Source: Aphelocoma coerulescens
Taxonomy: Eukaryota > Chordata > Aves > Passeriformes > Corvidae
Length of the DNA: 64,000 bases
NCBI RefSeq assembly: GCF_041296385.1
Contig: NC_091013.1
Span: forward strand, 67,301,563 to 67,365,562
Direction of reading: 5' to 3'
Positions 51,151 through 63,288 of the stretch are shown piece after piece. Position 1 is the stretch's first letter. Each line of letters starts with the position of its first letter. The notes under the pieces were generated by a model. The model saw nothing but the letters and a program-made list of their open reading frames with translations. It had not been told where the DNA came from and did not search any database. A program made the position numbers and the translations under genes.

Positions 51151-54100
51151 TGACAAAAACTCAGTGACCTCTGATTTTCTTCTTGAACATTCTGCATTTT
51201 TTAAGGTTATACATACTGATCTCTTTTAAGCCAACAGAAAAACTCTCTGACTTTCACAGGTGACCTCTTTCCACTTTTTTAGGATACCCTGAGGTACCCT
51301 AGGTGTTTGTACTACATAGTGCTTCTCTGAAATATTGTTTTGTTTCATCTAGTCTTACATCTGATTCTGTGCATTAACTTGTGAATAAACTAGTGCCTGT
51401 CTGAGGATGGAGTTTTTGGGAAGATCACAAAATAATGTGAAACTAGCATGACAATCCTGGTATTTTCTATATACTGCAGTTCAGGACAATTTATTTGGAT
51501 GCAGTTCAGAGCATTCAGAAACTGTTTTTATGATTGCTCTGATTACAACAATTCACACCACATCATTTAATGATCCACCAGGTCCTACAACTTAGCTCCA
51601 AGCCTGCTGTAACTTTTCTGTAAGTTTGCTCATCCCAAGTAGTGCTCAAACCTGTCACTGCAGCAGAATTAAAACTCCCGTGGCAGATTTCTTGGCCTGG
51701 CTGCAGACAGCCTGCTTTAGAGGCACAAAGGACAAGGGCTGGGAAGGTAGAAAAGGGGCTCAGCAGGAACAGGTGATGGCTGTGACAGGACTATAGGAAA
51801 GGTTGAGGCTGACCAAGGTAACTGAGGGAGCTGCGCAACCCCTCCGGAGACAAATATGCTGGATGTTCCCAGCAAGGAAAGCCACATACCAAAGAGAAGA
51901 AAATAGGCTGTTGTGGTTGGGTTGAGGGCCTCCTGTGGAAAACTCAAGGGGGGAATTAGTCTGTCTGTCAAGGGTACAAAATTTGGACACTACTGCCAGT
52001 GGTTTAGGCAAGTCTAGGTTGCAGTGGAAAGGGGCCACTATGATATCTATGATAACCACCTGAAGGGTGTAGTAAGTAGCCTGTTTAAAGCCTTATGTCA
52101 GTTAATTTTGTGTCTATTCAATATTCCTTTTGTAGTAGACCTAACTGGCCATTATTAAGGACTTGCCAATGAGAGCAGTCTGGGGAGCAGGCCACCCCAA
52201 GCAGAGCTACTGCCAGACATCTGAGTCAAAGACAGGACTTGTCTAAGCTCTCATCTCCATTGGTAACAAATGCCCACAGGAACTTTCTACAGAGCTGGAG
52301 GAAGTTCAGGCATTGCTCTCTTGTAACCCAGCTCCTTTCCTGGTGCATCTTAAAATGAAGCTCATGAATCCTAAATCCTTTACTTGAGCCGTTAATCGGT
52401 AATGCCATTATAATGACAAAACAGGCTTAGGAAGGTGAGAAAACTCAAACTATGGAAAAAAGATTTCCCTACAGGCTTAACTTCAGCTTGATCTCCTTCA
52501 TTACTAAATTTTTGCTTGGTAATCTCTCTTATTTGGAGCATTATCTTCCATATAGTTCTTAAGTTATTTCATTATGTCTGAGATTTGCTGAATAATCTAC
52601 TCCACTTAATAGTTTTTAAGATTTACAAACAGAATACCCTACTGAATTTCATTTGGCAGAACAGTTAATGCATGTGGGATGAATTTCCCTTTCTTTAAAC
52701 TATATCTGAAGCAAGACAGTAGTTGAGGAACTGTAGGAAAACAATATTTAGGTCTAATCTACATGGCAAAATGACCAACAGATTGCACGATTCCATGATA
52801 GTTCCCTAGGTACACACTGTGTTCTGAAATAGAAGGGAATTTATGCTGGAATAATTACTCCACTCTGATTCTAAAATTTAGTAGAAGAGGTCAAATATTC
52901 AGGGCTAGATACTCCTCATTGTTCTTGTATTTCTTATGGTCTCTAAGGATTTGGATGGGAGGAATTTCTTCCTATAACAATTATATGGAATTATCTTGTA
53001 TAAATAGCACTTAATCAGTTAGGGCTTTGCAAGCCAAAGAAAGGTTAAGCTCTCTTTCATAAAAACTTCAGCGAGATGCAAAAGGAATGAATATGCATCC
53101 CCTGGTGACTGCCTGCTGCTGTCTGCTTGCTTCCTAAATGTAGTCAGATGGTTGCCTGCAAGATCCTCTCAGAATGTTTAGAAATATTTTGGTCAGGGGA
53201 ATGGAAGGACAGAAGATTTTTTAGTAACTCCCACAGGAAACAGTGGGGTGGGCTGTGTGTGGCTACAGCTTTCTGCTCCAGAATAAATTGGCCCAAAGTG
53301 CACAAGACATTCTTATCTGATGAAGAATTGGAAGCAGGATTGTACGTTACGATGTTGGAAGGACCGTTGGATTTCAGTTTTGTTCTTCACGGGATAGTCA
53401 AAGGGCTTTTATCTCTAGTTGCATTGGTTCTTCCAAATTGGAAAACTCTCTTGCCCTATTTTAGCAACTCTCTTCAAGCTGGAAGGTGCATGGGGGGGGG
53501 GGGCTGGTCTCTATGGTGTGACTTGGTGTGTTCCTATGGAAGAGCAGGCTTTGTGTGAAGTAGCCTGGCCCTATCCTGACACCAAGAGTGGGATCATCTT
53601 GGCGGACAGAGGATGCAAGCAGATATGTCTGTATTTGGTCCCCTGAATCTTATTCCAGGGCCTACAACATGGGCTATTGGCATAATGACGGTGTTCTGCT
53701 CTCCTCCCGCTGTCTCATGTTCTTCTTCATCATGTCTGTCCCTGAGAGTAACATGTGTTGCAAAATAGAGCTGCATCAAAAGGCAGGGTAAAGTCTGCAG
53801 GTAGAGATACTTCCCCTTATTGGACAAATGATGTAGTTTGAAAAAGCAGACAAGCTTTCAGGTAGGCAAGACATTTTGCAGGCTTGATAGAGAAGCAGCA
53901 AATTTCAAAGCTAAATAGGGATTGTGAACAAATGCGCTGAGTGTAATCAGATATTTTTCAGAGGATTGGAAAGGAGACTGTTGGAACTTGTGAAGTAGCC
54001 TTAATTTTAGCAGGAAAAGAGAGACAGTCTCCTCATTTATGCCTATGGGACAGGGAGACTTCAGTGAGGAGAGGAAGATTATGAAATGTTGTAAAAGCAG

Positions 54101-54780
54101 TACCTTCACCAAATCCATGGTGTTCGATACCCAGTGAAGTTATAAATCTCTATTCCCAGGCTTAGTAGGAAGTGGGACTTGAGGTCAGAACGAGTCTGCA
54201 ATGAATGAAGAACAGAGATCTAGAAACAATTGTGAGCTCCAGCAGAAGCTTGTGCAGAAAAGGAAATTTAAATTAAATGACTTTTAAATCAGTTTTGTCT
54301 GGAAGGTCTTTATGGTAGGAATGCTCGCTGAAATACATTCCCTCTGTTAGAAAGGGCTCTGTGGGAACCAACTTTTTGCATTTCAAAGGACAGTTGATGA
54401 TTCAAAAATTATTTCTTTTTAGGAATGGAACATGAAAAGATGACAAAAAGAATAAACTGTTTAGAAGACAATGTTGAAAAGAGAAAAATAATGCTTCTGG
54501 TCAGATTCCTTTTTGGGAAAAAAATGAAAATACCATGTTTTTCTAGGACTAAGAACATTTGAAAAATTCTTAATACAAAATAAAAAAGTTGCTTTGAAAC
54601 AGAAAATCAAATTTCATCTCAAAAAGCCTGAATAGGAATGCTTTTGACTGATGGCTTCTGATCAATTTTTTTGAAAATAACTTCCACAGAAAAAAAACAA
54701 AATTTCCCCCCAAAAATTTTTGTCTTGATGGAACCGTCATTTTCCAGCTGAGAGACATTTCACTGTGGAACCATATTAGC
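51151..54780. other. Unique non-coding sequence
   Basis: About 3.6 kb with no recognised gene. It contains a run of 12 G at 53492-53503 inside a 143-codon frame (53127-53558). That frame has no family resemblance and begins at TTG. Confidence 0.5.
53492..53503. repeat. Poly-G run (G12)
   Basis: Twelve consecutive G on the plus strand. Likely length-variable and error-prone in assembly. Confidence 0.9.
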
Positions 54781-54805
54781 TCATGAAATATAAATCTCAG
54801 CATCG

Positions 54806-54815
54806 TGATTGACAG
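54806..54815. promoter_or_regulatory. PBX/MEIS (PREP)-type site TGATTGACAG
   Basis: The ten bases match the established composite PBX-MEIS/PREP consensus exactly. Two further MEIS/TGIF half sites fused to an E-box lie nearby: CTGTCAGCTG at 54870-54879 and CAGCTGTCA at 55265-55273. An exact decamer is not rare enough alone to prove function, but its position beside a CpG island raises its weight. Confidence 0.45.
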
Positions 54816-54905
54816 TGGCTGGTCGGAGAGCAGGCATGAGGGTCCTGGGCACAGCCTCACTGACTGCCGCTGTCAGCTGCCTCCGGTCGCAGAGCATGGA
54901 GCAGT

Positions 54906-54913
54906 TATAAATA
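54906..54913 (+). promoter_or_regulatory. Possible plus-strand TATA box
   Basis: TATAAATA on the plus strand at the left edge of the CpG island. Transcription would start near 54936 and run into the island, opposite to the minus-strand promoter. A 118-codon plus frame starts at 54923, upstream of that expected start; its next in-frame ATG is at 55028. Weakly supported. Confidence 0.25.
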
Positions 54914-54929
54914 CACACAGAGATGCCTG

Positions 54930-55320
54930 AAGCCCACCCCACCACCCGCCTGCCGCGGGCTCTCCCCCTGTGCCAGGCAGCACAGTTGCCAGAGCTCAGA
55001 AGCGCAGACAAGCGTGACCAAAACTCCATGGACAAATTAAATTATCTCGGCAGCTGGCGCGGGGAAAAGCCGCATGCCGCGCACGGGTGCGTTACATCCC
55101 AGCCACGGCCCTGGGCTGCTCCCGGCACTCACCGTGGCTCCGAGGAACACGCAGCCCTGAGACAAGCAGCGCTTGTGCCCGGAGCAGGCAGAGGCCAAAC
55201 GGCAGCAGAGGCTCCAGATGAGTGCGTTGGAGTGACGGCGATAACCGGCCAGAGACCTTTACTCCAGCTGTCATGGTGAAACACAGCGCTCGGCTTGCCG
55301 CCGTCGTTTTTTGTAAGGCC
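54930..55320. promoter_or_regulatory. CpG island
   Basis: A hand count gives about 30 CpG dinucleotides in about 400 bases, near the number expected without CpG loss. The rest of the window is strongly CpG-depleted. CpG islands of this kind in vertebrates usually mark promoters kept unmethylated in the germ line. The island is bounded by a minus-strand TATA/CCAAT pair on the right and a plus-strand TATA-like box on the left. It contains no CR1 or other recognised repeat. Confidence 0.8.
55133..55304 (-). other. Candidate first exon of an unidentified minus-strand transcript
   Basis: The predicted start is near 55304, 28 bases below the first T of the TATA box. The ATG at 55274-55272 has the context CACCATGA, with A at -3. 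The open stretch runs 47 codons plus one base to a splice donor match (CACG|GTGAGT) with the exon edge at 55133, which would give a phase-1 intron. The conceptual peptide starts MTAGVKVSGRL and has a moderately hydrophobic middle (LLPFGLCLL, AQALLV); I recognise no family. Without splicing, the frame continues to 60 codons and stops at 55092. It may equally be the first exon of a long non-coding RNA, with the ATG meaningless. No downstream exon was identified to the left. Confidence 0.35.
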
Positions 55321-55324
55321 CCTT

Positions 55325-55332
55325 TTTATATT
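55325..55332 (-). promoter_or_regulatory. TATA box, minus strand
   Basis: On the minus strand the sequence is TATAAAAAGGGG, a near-ideal core TATA element with a G-rich downstream flank. It lies at the right edge of the CpG island and 51 bases or more upstream of the candidate ATG. Confidence 0.5.
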
Positions 55333-55334
55333 TA

Positions 55335-55600
55335 GACTTTTTAAACGCATCAGTTAATTAATGGCCAATAAAAACAAGCGACAACTACCGCTGGGCCAAG
55401 CAATTCAGCAGCTGAGTGGTTTTCAAGTTTCTCTCCATGTATTTTTGCTGATTAGCGTAAGTGAATCATCTGTTCTGGCTTAATTATTCAATCAGTATAG
55501 CCTTCCAATCATTCCCTAATTTCTGGGAATTTGTTGATTATTTTTAAGGATTACAGGAATGTGCTTTTCTGTAGGTTGCTCCTGCCCTGGATTTTTAGAT
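55335..55600. promoter_or_regulatory. AT-rich flank with homeodomain-type motifs
   Basis: Immediately upstream of the minus-strand core promoter the DNA turns AT-rich and carries several homeodomain-type words: TTAATTAA (55356-55363), GATTAGC (55450-55456) and TTAATTATTCAATCAG (from 55480). Transposons are absent. It may be a proximal enhancer of the island promoter. Conservation is not tested here. Confidence 0.35.
55367..55371 (-). promoter_or_regulatory. CCAAT box (inverted relative to the minus-strand promoter)
   Basis: CCAAT on the plus strand, read ATTGG on the minus strand. It sits about 65 bases upstream of the predicted minus-strand start, a typical distance for NF-Y-type CCAAT boxes, which work in either orientation. 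Confidence 0.4.
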
Positions 55601-58600
55601 ATACAATAGTTGCTCTTAATGAAGTGTAATCAGTCACTCAAGTCATGCAGTATTTGTCCTACCCCTACTTTAGAGAGATGGCACTCAGCAGTGAAATACA
55701 TAGAGATATGTTTGATGGAAATAATATTTCTCTGAAACAACACTTGAAAGCACAATCTTTGAATCTCCTGAAATTTTCAGGAAGGAGCTGAATCTGACAT
55801 TACCATAAAAATACCATGATGTTGCACAGCCAACTACTTGCGTTTCCTTTCTTTTTCACCCTTCTCCCAGCATTTCCACTGCCATTTGAGACCACATCCA
55901 CAAGCCTCTCATTCTGTCTTGATCTTTGTGTTTTGTACTTCAGTTTGAGATACAAGAAAAAGAAGAGGGGAGCATTCAGTAAACCAATTTTCACCACTTC
56001 ATACACGAGAAGAACTCATGGAGGACATGAATAAGGACAGCTTCTGTTCCCTGAGCCATAGACAGCAGGAATTTGGGACAGTACGTCTGAGAAAGTGCCT
56101 TCATAGTTTCCACTTTTGCCGAGGAACTGTGGATTGCAGTAGCAGGGACAGGGTGGTGAGGTACAGGGAGCCTTGGTGAGGGCATGTATGGGTCAAGCCT
56201 GCCATACATCTTACAATTGCCAGATGAGTTACAGAATGAAAACATCACCAAACCATCTTCTGCTGATTTAGCACCCTTCTCACCATCACCACAACTGAGT
56301 AAAACCTTCTGGAGTATCGCAGCTGGCTGGTCCCCTTTTCCCTCTGATAAATCAAGACAAACAAGTGCCAAAATGAAACACTAAACCAGACCTTGAAATA
56401 TTGGAAAATCCCCCTGATAAGTCTACCTCACTGCTGGTTTTCAGTGAATGGAGGGCCTTGCCTGCTCTTATTTTTCCATAATGTACATTGTGGGGGAGGC
56501 AGGGAGGAGATGTAAAACAAAATTGCAGCAAATGCAGCTTTTCCCTGGTGACAGCTGGAGCAGTACTGGACCCACTCAAGAGGGGACCAGCACTGGGAGA
56601 ATATCTCTGAGCTACCAATAATCCATTCCTTAGCCTTAGTGCTGCCTGGCATCTGCTGCTACTTATTGAGAACTGGAGAGGTGCTTAAGTACACAGCACA
56701 GTAACAGTCAGGCTTTAGGGGGCATGATTGCTATGAGTGCCCTCCTGCATTCAGAGGTCAGAGAAGTTACTGCCTTGAAAAGTCCTAAAAACTCTTTGTT
56801 GCTGCCTGTCCCAAGGAGAAGATTCCCAGCCTATATCCATCACAGCCTTCTCAGTCCCAGACTGCCTTTATGGTCAGTCAGACATGCTGCAGCCTGGTCG
56901 GCATTCTGGCACACACTCAGTGCATTGGTATTTTACACAGCTGATAAAAAATATTTATACTTCAAAGACTTTTGGGGAAGGCCATATCCAGTCTCCTTGC
57001 TGGTCACGGTGAATCTTTCACAACTCGCTGTCTGGCAGCAACTTGTAAAATTATGTTTTCATTGCCAAGCTCCTTGACATCAGAGTAGTGCATTTAACCT
57101 TTTTAGACCTTTTTATAGGATCATTATGGTGAAATAAGTGACAGGGTAACATTCTGATTAAAAAAAGATGAAACATCTAGGTGATGCTGCAACTGATTAG
57201 CAGAATTTTGCAAATATCTCACTAAAGTGTTCAAACTGAACGTATAAAAGATAAAACCCAGCATCATGGTATTAAAGTATGTTTGAAAGCATCATGGAAC
57301 TCAGCTAATGTGGTATCTGCTTTCCCACTGCACAGTTCTCAGTGTTAGCCTCGGCTTTGGACTCACGTTATCCATCTAATGTAGCATCTGACTCTGTGTG
57401 GTCCTGAACTCTTGTAACCCCAGAGCTCAGGCCCGCAGAGATTGGAGTGATAAGACGAGGCTGAGCTCACATGCCTTCGGAGAGCAAGGCAGGAAGAAAT
57501 GCGAGCTCCCTTCCAGGCGGGCCTGCTTGTCCTCCTGTGCTAGGGAGAGAAGTGAGAGGCAGTATTCAGTCACTCACTTGGACAGAGTTCAAGTATTTCT
57601 GCTGGGAAATAAACCCACAGCATTGTTGAAAGGTGCAAGACTGCCTGTTACCTCAACAGCTGGGCCAGGCCAGCTGAACTGGAGCTCTTGCAGTACAGTG
57701 TAGTTAGTGATCTGTCTAGCTAAACAAAATTTCACTGCCAATCTTCTTGACCTCAGATGTCTTGCCTTTCTTAAACCTAGTTTAAAACACACCTTTCTAC
57801 CCAGCCCTGGAAGAAAGCACAATGGAAGCCAAGACACAAGGGAAGCCTCCTAAGCTGTGACTGCCCATGGAGAAGACAAGTTAAGTTTACTTCTTGCAGG
57901 AAAATTGTCAGTACAATTTAGGAGAAAGTTCTTGTTTCCAAATCTTTGAGATGCATCTCTATTGCCATTGTATTGTCTTTGGCTGTTGGACAGTGGAATG
58001 GACTGTTTTTATTTCTCAGCAACTTTGGCCATGACCTACCTGCACTGCAAAGGCCAAATATGTAGAAGGATCCCCCTGCTTTCTGGGTGTGGTACCAGTG
58101 AAGTCTCTAAGGATCTGAGTCTTTGTTACTGAAGTCTCCAAGGTTGTTTTAGCGTCCTGCAGGAGCTTTTATGGCTTCTGGTAACAGGAGGCTGGAGCAG
58201 ATGTCCTTATGCTTGCCTCAGGTCCAAGTAGCTTACCACAGCTGCTGGCAGTAGTATGAAGTGGCCACAGCTTCCCTCCAAGCTCTCCATTTCTCATTGA
58301 TTTCTAGAAATGGAAAGAATGAATGGTCAAGTCATTTTCAGAAAACAGACATTTGCCTAGCACTTGATGAATGATGGAAGAGGGGGAGAAGGGGCTGCAG
58401 GAGAGGCTGAGTGGCTCTGGTTTTGCCACATTGACCCCATTGCATCCAGGGTTTGGTGTAGCTGTTCTTCAGGGGTAAACCCCAATGTGAGAGGAGGGCA
58501 GTGCCAGACTGGGAGCCAGGTTGTATCCAGGAGAGGTAAGGAATGAGAAATGAGGGTCTCACTTGCCTTCAGCCTACTGCCATCCAGCTGACTTTCACAA

Positions 58601-59624
58601 CATCTGCTTCACCCTGCTCTGCAATGGGGAACTGTCTGGCCCAGGTTGTGCAAACCCTGGTCACACAGCCCCAGCACAAACAGGTCACGAACATCCCTGG
58701 GGCTGTCCCAGACCCAGATTGCTCAAGTGGTGGTGGCTCTACTTCCAGATGCTTCAACCAGCCTGAGAAAGACACAAGATGTCTAAATATAGTAAAACAG
58801 CTGGATGCTTTTTCCTTCCTTGATTTCTTTCACACAATCACAGCAGGAGTTTAGGCCAGAGGTAGAAAGCGACATGTCCATTCCTCCTACCTGGATACCC
58901 CTCAGCACTTGGCTGTGATGGAAAAATCTAGTTTGACAGAGGGTTCCATCATTTAGCTTGTTTGTATATGACATTTGGGAAGGTGATTTTCACATCCATA
59001 GGTGATGCAAGAATTTTCCCTTCCTATAGCTCCAGGAATTCATACCTAAGGTCAAAGAGAATGAAAAGAAAGAAAAAAAAAAAGTCAAAACACATACACA
59101 CAGGCAAAATAAACACCAGTGTTAAAGTCTTACAAAGGCACATACAGACAGACTTGATACTCAGAACCAAGCTCAGAACATGGACACAGGTAGATTTCCC
59201 AAGTTGTCAGAGTACTAAAAGATCAGATTATTAGGTGTCAACACACGTGGTGCAGAGGATGGTACCAATTCTTCTGGAGATGGACAAGCTGGAGCAACAG
59301 GCCCATCTTTGGGTTTGTGATGCTGGTCTCCTCAGCAGACTCTATGCACAGAGCTACTCAGTATCCCTGCACAGACTTCTCCCTTTCTCTAGGACAACCT
59401 GTACAGAATTCATCTTTGAATGCTGGAATTTCTTGGGCAGTTGGTTAAGGAGGAAAGGTAATGTGAAAACTGCAGTTTGTGTGCTGAATTGCCTCCATCA
59501 TATGGAGCCAGCTCCTTTGGGTGTAAGTCACATCAGAAATATTGCAAGGGTGGACTCCAAATATTGCAGTGCTGGAAAAAAAGAAAGCAGGGATGGAAAT
59601 GAAGACAAAACAAGCACATGAACT

Positions 59625-59726
59625 TAACAAAAAACCAAACCAAACCAAACAAAAAAAAAACCCAAACAAAAACCCCGACAATGACAACAACAGCAAATTA
59701 AAGTTTAAGCAAACAAACAAACAAAC
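59625..59726. repeat. A-rich CCAAA / CAAA low-complexity stretch
   Basis: CCAAA units (about 59632-59650), an A10 run, mixed AAC units, then CAAA repeated about four times (59709-59726). Simple sequence. Confidence 0.85.
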
Positions 59727-62100
59727 CTCCCCATATCTATTTGGGGTGTACATATCATCAGAAAGACTATGTAAATGTTAAGTAATTCAGGGAAATTGAA
59801 ATTTCCCTAAATTTGTTAATATTAATTGGTCGTGGTCATTGCTGGAAAATGTCAAACCTGGATACTCAGTGCTGCAGACCTCATAGCTCCCATGTTTTTT
59901 GCTGTTGGACAACAAGCTCGTAACTCTGACCCTCAGTGCCTGTGGAGGCACCCTCTTCCCCTGAATGGCACTGCAGGTCCTCTTGTATTTTTTGCCCTTC
60001 CATCACTCATAGGGGGTCAAGGAGTTGGATGACTCCATGGACTTCTCTGAGAAAAGAAAAATTCCCAACAGGATGGAGGGCAGAGTGGGGGTAAGACTTA
60101 ACATAGCACTGCATCTTTACCATGAGGAGAAGTGTGATACAAAGCCAAGGAGGCGGGGATGCAATTTTCCCCATATACAACCCAAATAGCTTCAGGGATC
60201 TGAACTGTATCAAGTCAGCATTTCAGGGCACTAAAGAGGCTTCTCAGGTGGTGAGTCTGTGCTCTATGGGATTCATATGGGACCTGAGGTGTCCTAGTGC
60301 TAAAAAATTAATTAGCTGATAACAGTTTGGGTCCTGATGCATCTGGCAGGTGCCTAGTTTGGGCTGGCTCGTGCACGCTGTCACTGATGTACATGGCAGC
60401 CATGAGCATTAGCCCGCAGAGCAATATCTGTGAGGTCTGGCTTGATAGCATAAGAGGGGTTTGCAGGATGATACAAGTTTAGTGGTGAATCAGGAGGTCT
60501 GAACTTGCAGGCTGAAGAGGCTGTGCTGTCATGAGAGTGGGCAGGAGTGGGGAGGTAGCACCTAACCCAAAAACATGCTCCCTCCTGGTGCGTGTCTGTC
60601 ATCAGCAGTAAGAAGGCTGTGTGGGTGCCACCGCCCTATCATCCCAGCAGCTCTGTCACTCTGTTATTTGGGCCACAATTGCGTGGAGGCTGGGGTGGGG
60701 AGGTGATGGGGGGAGAAGGGAGGGAGCCCAGCCTGCATCCCCAGCGCCGCGGTGCAGTCGGAGCCCAGCACTACTTGTGCACCCTGTCCCTGCTCAGCCT
60801 CAGCGGGAGCTCGTCCCCAGGGCGCCGTCTGCAGTGCGTGCTGGAATACGGTCACTGCTGCTGATCTCTGAGATGTGTCTTACTCTTCCTGTTAGCATTT
60901 GCTGCTGGCACACTCATATTTGAACCAGAACAGCCCCACAAGCAGACCATACAACTTTTTTCCCAGCCCAGAAGCTGATCTGTCTTTGCTAAATGAACTG
61001 CTGTAACCTCAGTGTTACCCTGGAGAGAATTCCTCTGTATTTTGCCTTGCAAATAATTCACATGGGTTGACACGAAGTTCTAATACGAGTACAGTATGCA
61101 GCATTCAGTACAGTATGTGGTTCCTTGCAAAGCACTATTGCATGTACAAATCTGGGATCAATTATTTTCATTGAAATAAGAGAAGCCACATGATGAGTAA
61201 ACCCCTAAGTATGACATTTTATTCCCACACTTGGTGGATATATGCAACGAAATATACTGCAAAAGAACATTTTAAAAGCATCCTTTAATGTCAAACCTAC
61301 TAACCTCTTATTTTCTCTCAGGAAAAAGAATTATGGTAGATAATAATGCCCCTCCCTCAGCTCACAATGCCTAAACTTTAGAGGTAAAAAGAGATCTCCC
61401 TGCAGAGCAAACCTCAGTCCCAAAGAGTTACTTTGTTGCTGCCATTTTTCTTTCCTCATATTCCAGTCAAAGCTACAGGCTCCAGCCAAAGTGGTGTCTC
61501 TGTCATGCCAAGCACAGTGAGCACCCAGACTGGAAAATAAACCCTACCCCTCCAAATTGTTATCCTAAAATGATGGTGACATGGATTTCTGGCACTGTGC
61601 CTGTTCCAAGAAAAGGGGTGTCAGCACCAGGGGGACACTCCTCCTTTCAAACAGCCCACTGCCATGCAGAGGCTTTCATTTACAGCACCATGAACCCACC
61701 TCCATCTCGTCTCTCCCAGAAAGGAACGTGTTGCCATGTCCACCACGCCCAGCACCATCCCACTTCCCAGAGACAGGGGTCAGGGAGCCCCCTCCTGCCC
61801 CTGGTCCAGGGGGATCCTGCCTGGCCACACGGGATTTTCTGAGGACCCCCTCTGCCCTGAGCTAGACATGCAAGGCACAGGCCACAGGTGCCATCAAAAG
61901 TCCCAGCCTTTCCTCTCTTTACAGGTTTGTCAGGCTGAGTGATCTAGGGTGTATTTTTGAAGCATTAAAGCCATAAGAGGCTTAAAGTGATAAAGGATTT
62001 GGATAGGATTTAAGTATGTTTAAGCCTTTGAATAGGATCAAGCTGTGTGCAAGGAACCAGCAGCCTGTGCAGGCACATGATCTTATCTCTGCTGCCCTCA

Positions 62101-62138
62101 TTATTATAACACTCTTCACGCTGATAGTGTTATAATAA
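62101..62138. repeat. Perfect 13-bp inverted repeat with 12-base loop
   Basis: The left arm TTATTATAACACT (62101-62113) is the exact reverse complement of the right arm AGTGTTATAATAA (62126-62138). The 12-base loop is CTTCACGCTGAT. No CR1 similarity was seen around it. At 38 bases the hairpin is too short for a typical microRNA precursor. Confidence 0.95.
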
Positions 62139-63288
62139 GTGTAATATGAATAAACAGAAAGAAATATCACTCCACCAGGAAACAAGTCCTCTGTTTTATC
62201 GTATCCATGGCACCTATTAACACCTCTATCCCAGGAACTCACTGAGATGTGTGTTCATACACCAAAGCACAGTTTTCACTTCTGACTTCACATTCCTCAC
62301 AAGAAATGTCATTCTTTCCCAAACAGTTCCAAAACCTGGGAACTATCCTGTTTTTTACAGCTGGGACTCTGAGATCCTATGGACCAGCACTTGAAAAAAT
62401 ATGATTAATCTGCTAATCTGCTCCCATGAAAAAGTTTAAGATGTAAAATCCCACTTAGCAGCTGGCTCTCTGACTCTGGGTAGCTCTAGAGCTGGCCACA
62501 TTTTGAGTGTTAAGCAACAAGTCGGACAAAACCAAGCTGGGATCTAGAAACTCCACTTCTACTACAACTTGATGTTGAGAAGTTGGCAAGTGGCCTTGGA
62601 CTGATTTTACAGACCAAAGGATGGGCAGACATCTTCTATTCCCTTCCTGCTCTGAGCTGAAAGCATCTTCTCCTGCAGTGCTGCAACCACCTTGACTACC
62701 TTTTGGGCAGGGGCAGGGTTGTGCTCTTCTCAGTTGAAACTGTCCCACTTTCCAGACACTGAAGGGGCATAGGACAGGTGAGGGTGGCTCCAAGCACATG
62801 GCTGAGGCACAGTTCAAAGGAAAAGTATACCTGGATATTTGTGCTCAAGTACTGAAAATAATATACCTTAGGGAGACAATTTACCTGCAGTCTTACTGGT
62901 CCTGACCAGATCTGCTCATGAGAACCATTTTTCTTCTGTCTCCCCCTTAGCTAGATCTCCACCTGAGATGCATATATGAAATGTCTTGCTCTTTCATCTT
63001 CTTGTTGTGTTCCACAGGACCATGAGGTGCTCAGCTGTCTCCAGAGATGTGATCCTGTGCACCTTTCAGCGTGTTTGCAAGTACAGATGCAGTAAGATGC
63101 TTGTAGTCAGGGCTACTGTATTTTGAAACAGAGACCCAAATAAATACAAATCCTAGCATGGTGGAAAAGCTAATGCTTATGGTGGCAAGGAGAGGCCAAG
63201 AAAGCTCCATAATCAGCTAGAGGAAAGAGGACATGGAGATCCTCTTAATTTTATGCCTAGGAAGAGGACAGAAAAGCCACTGGTGTTG

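Larger units (their letters stand above)
55601..63288. other. Unique non-coding sequence
   Basis: About 7.7 kb with no recognised gene or CR1. A GC-rich patch with about ten CpGs lies at 60720-60855 (GCGCCGCGG, GGCGCCGTC); it is too small to call an island. An A/C-rich simple stretch lies at 59625-59726, and a perfect inverted repeat at 62101-62138. The open frames (60-128 codons) match no family. Confidence 0.5.

Noticed and set aside
53127..53558. 143-codon plus-strand frame
   Set aside because: It begins at TTG, matches no family and runs through a G12 tract that is likely length-variable. Chance frame.
54923..55279. 118-codon plus-strand frame in the CpG island
   Set aside because: GC-rich DNA lacks stop codons, so long frames are expected. 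The ATG sits upstream of the start predicted from the nearby TATA-like box, and no family is recognised.
60720..60855. Second CpG island
   Set aside because: Only about ten CpGs in a small patch, without TATA, donor or other promoter signals.
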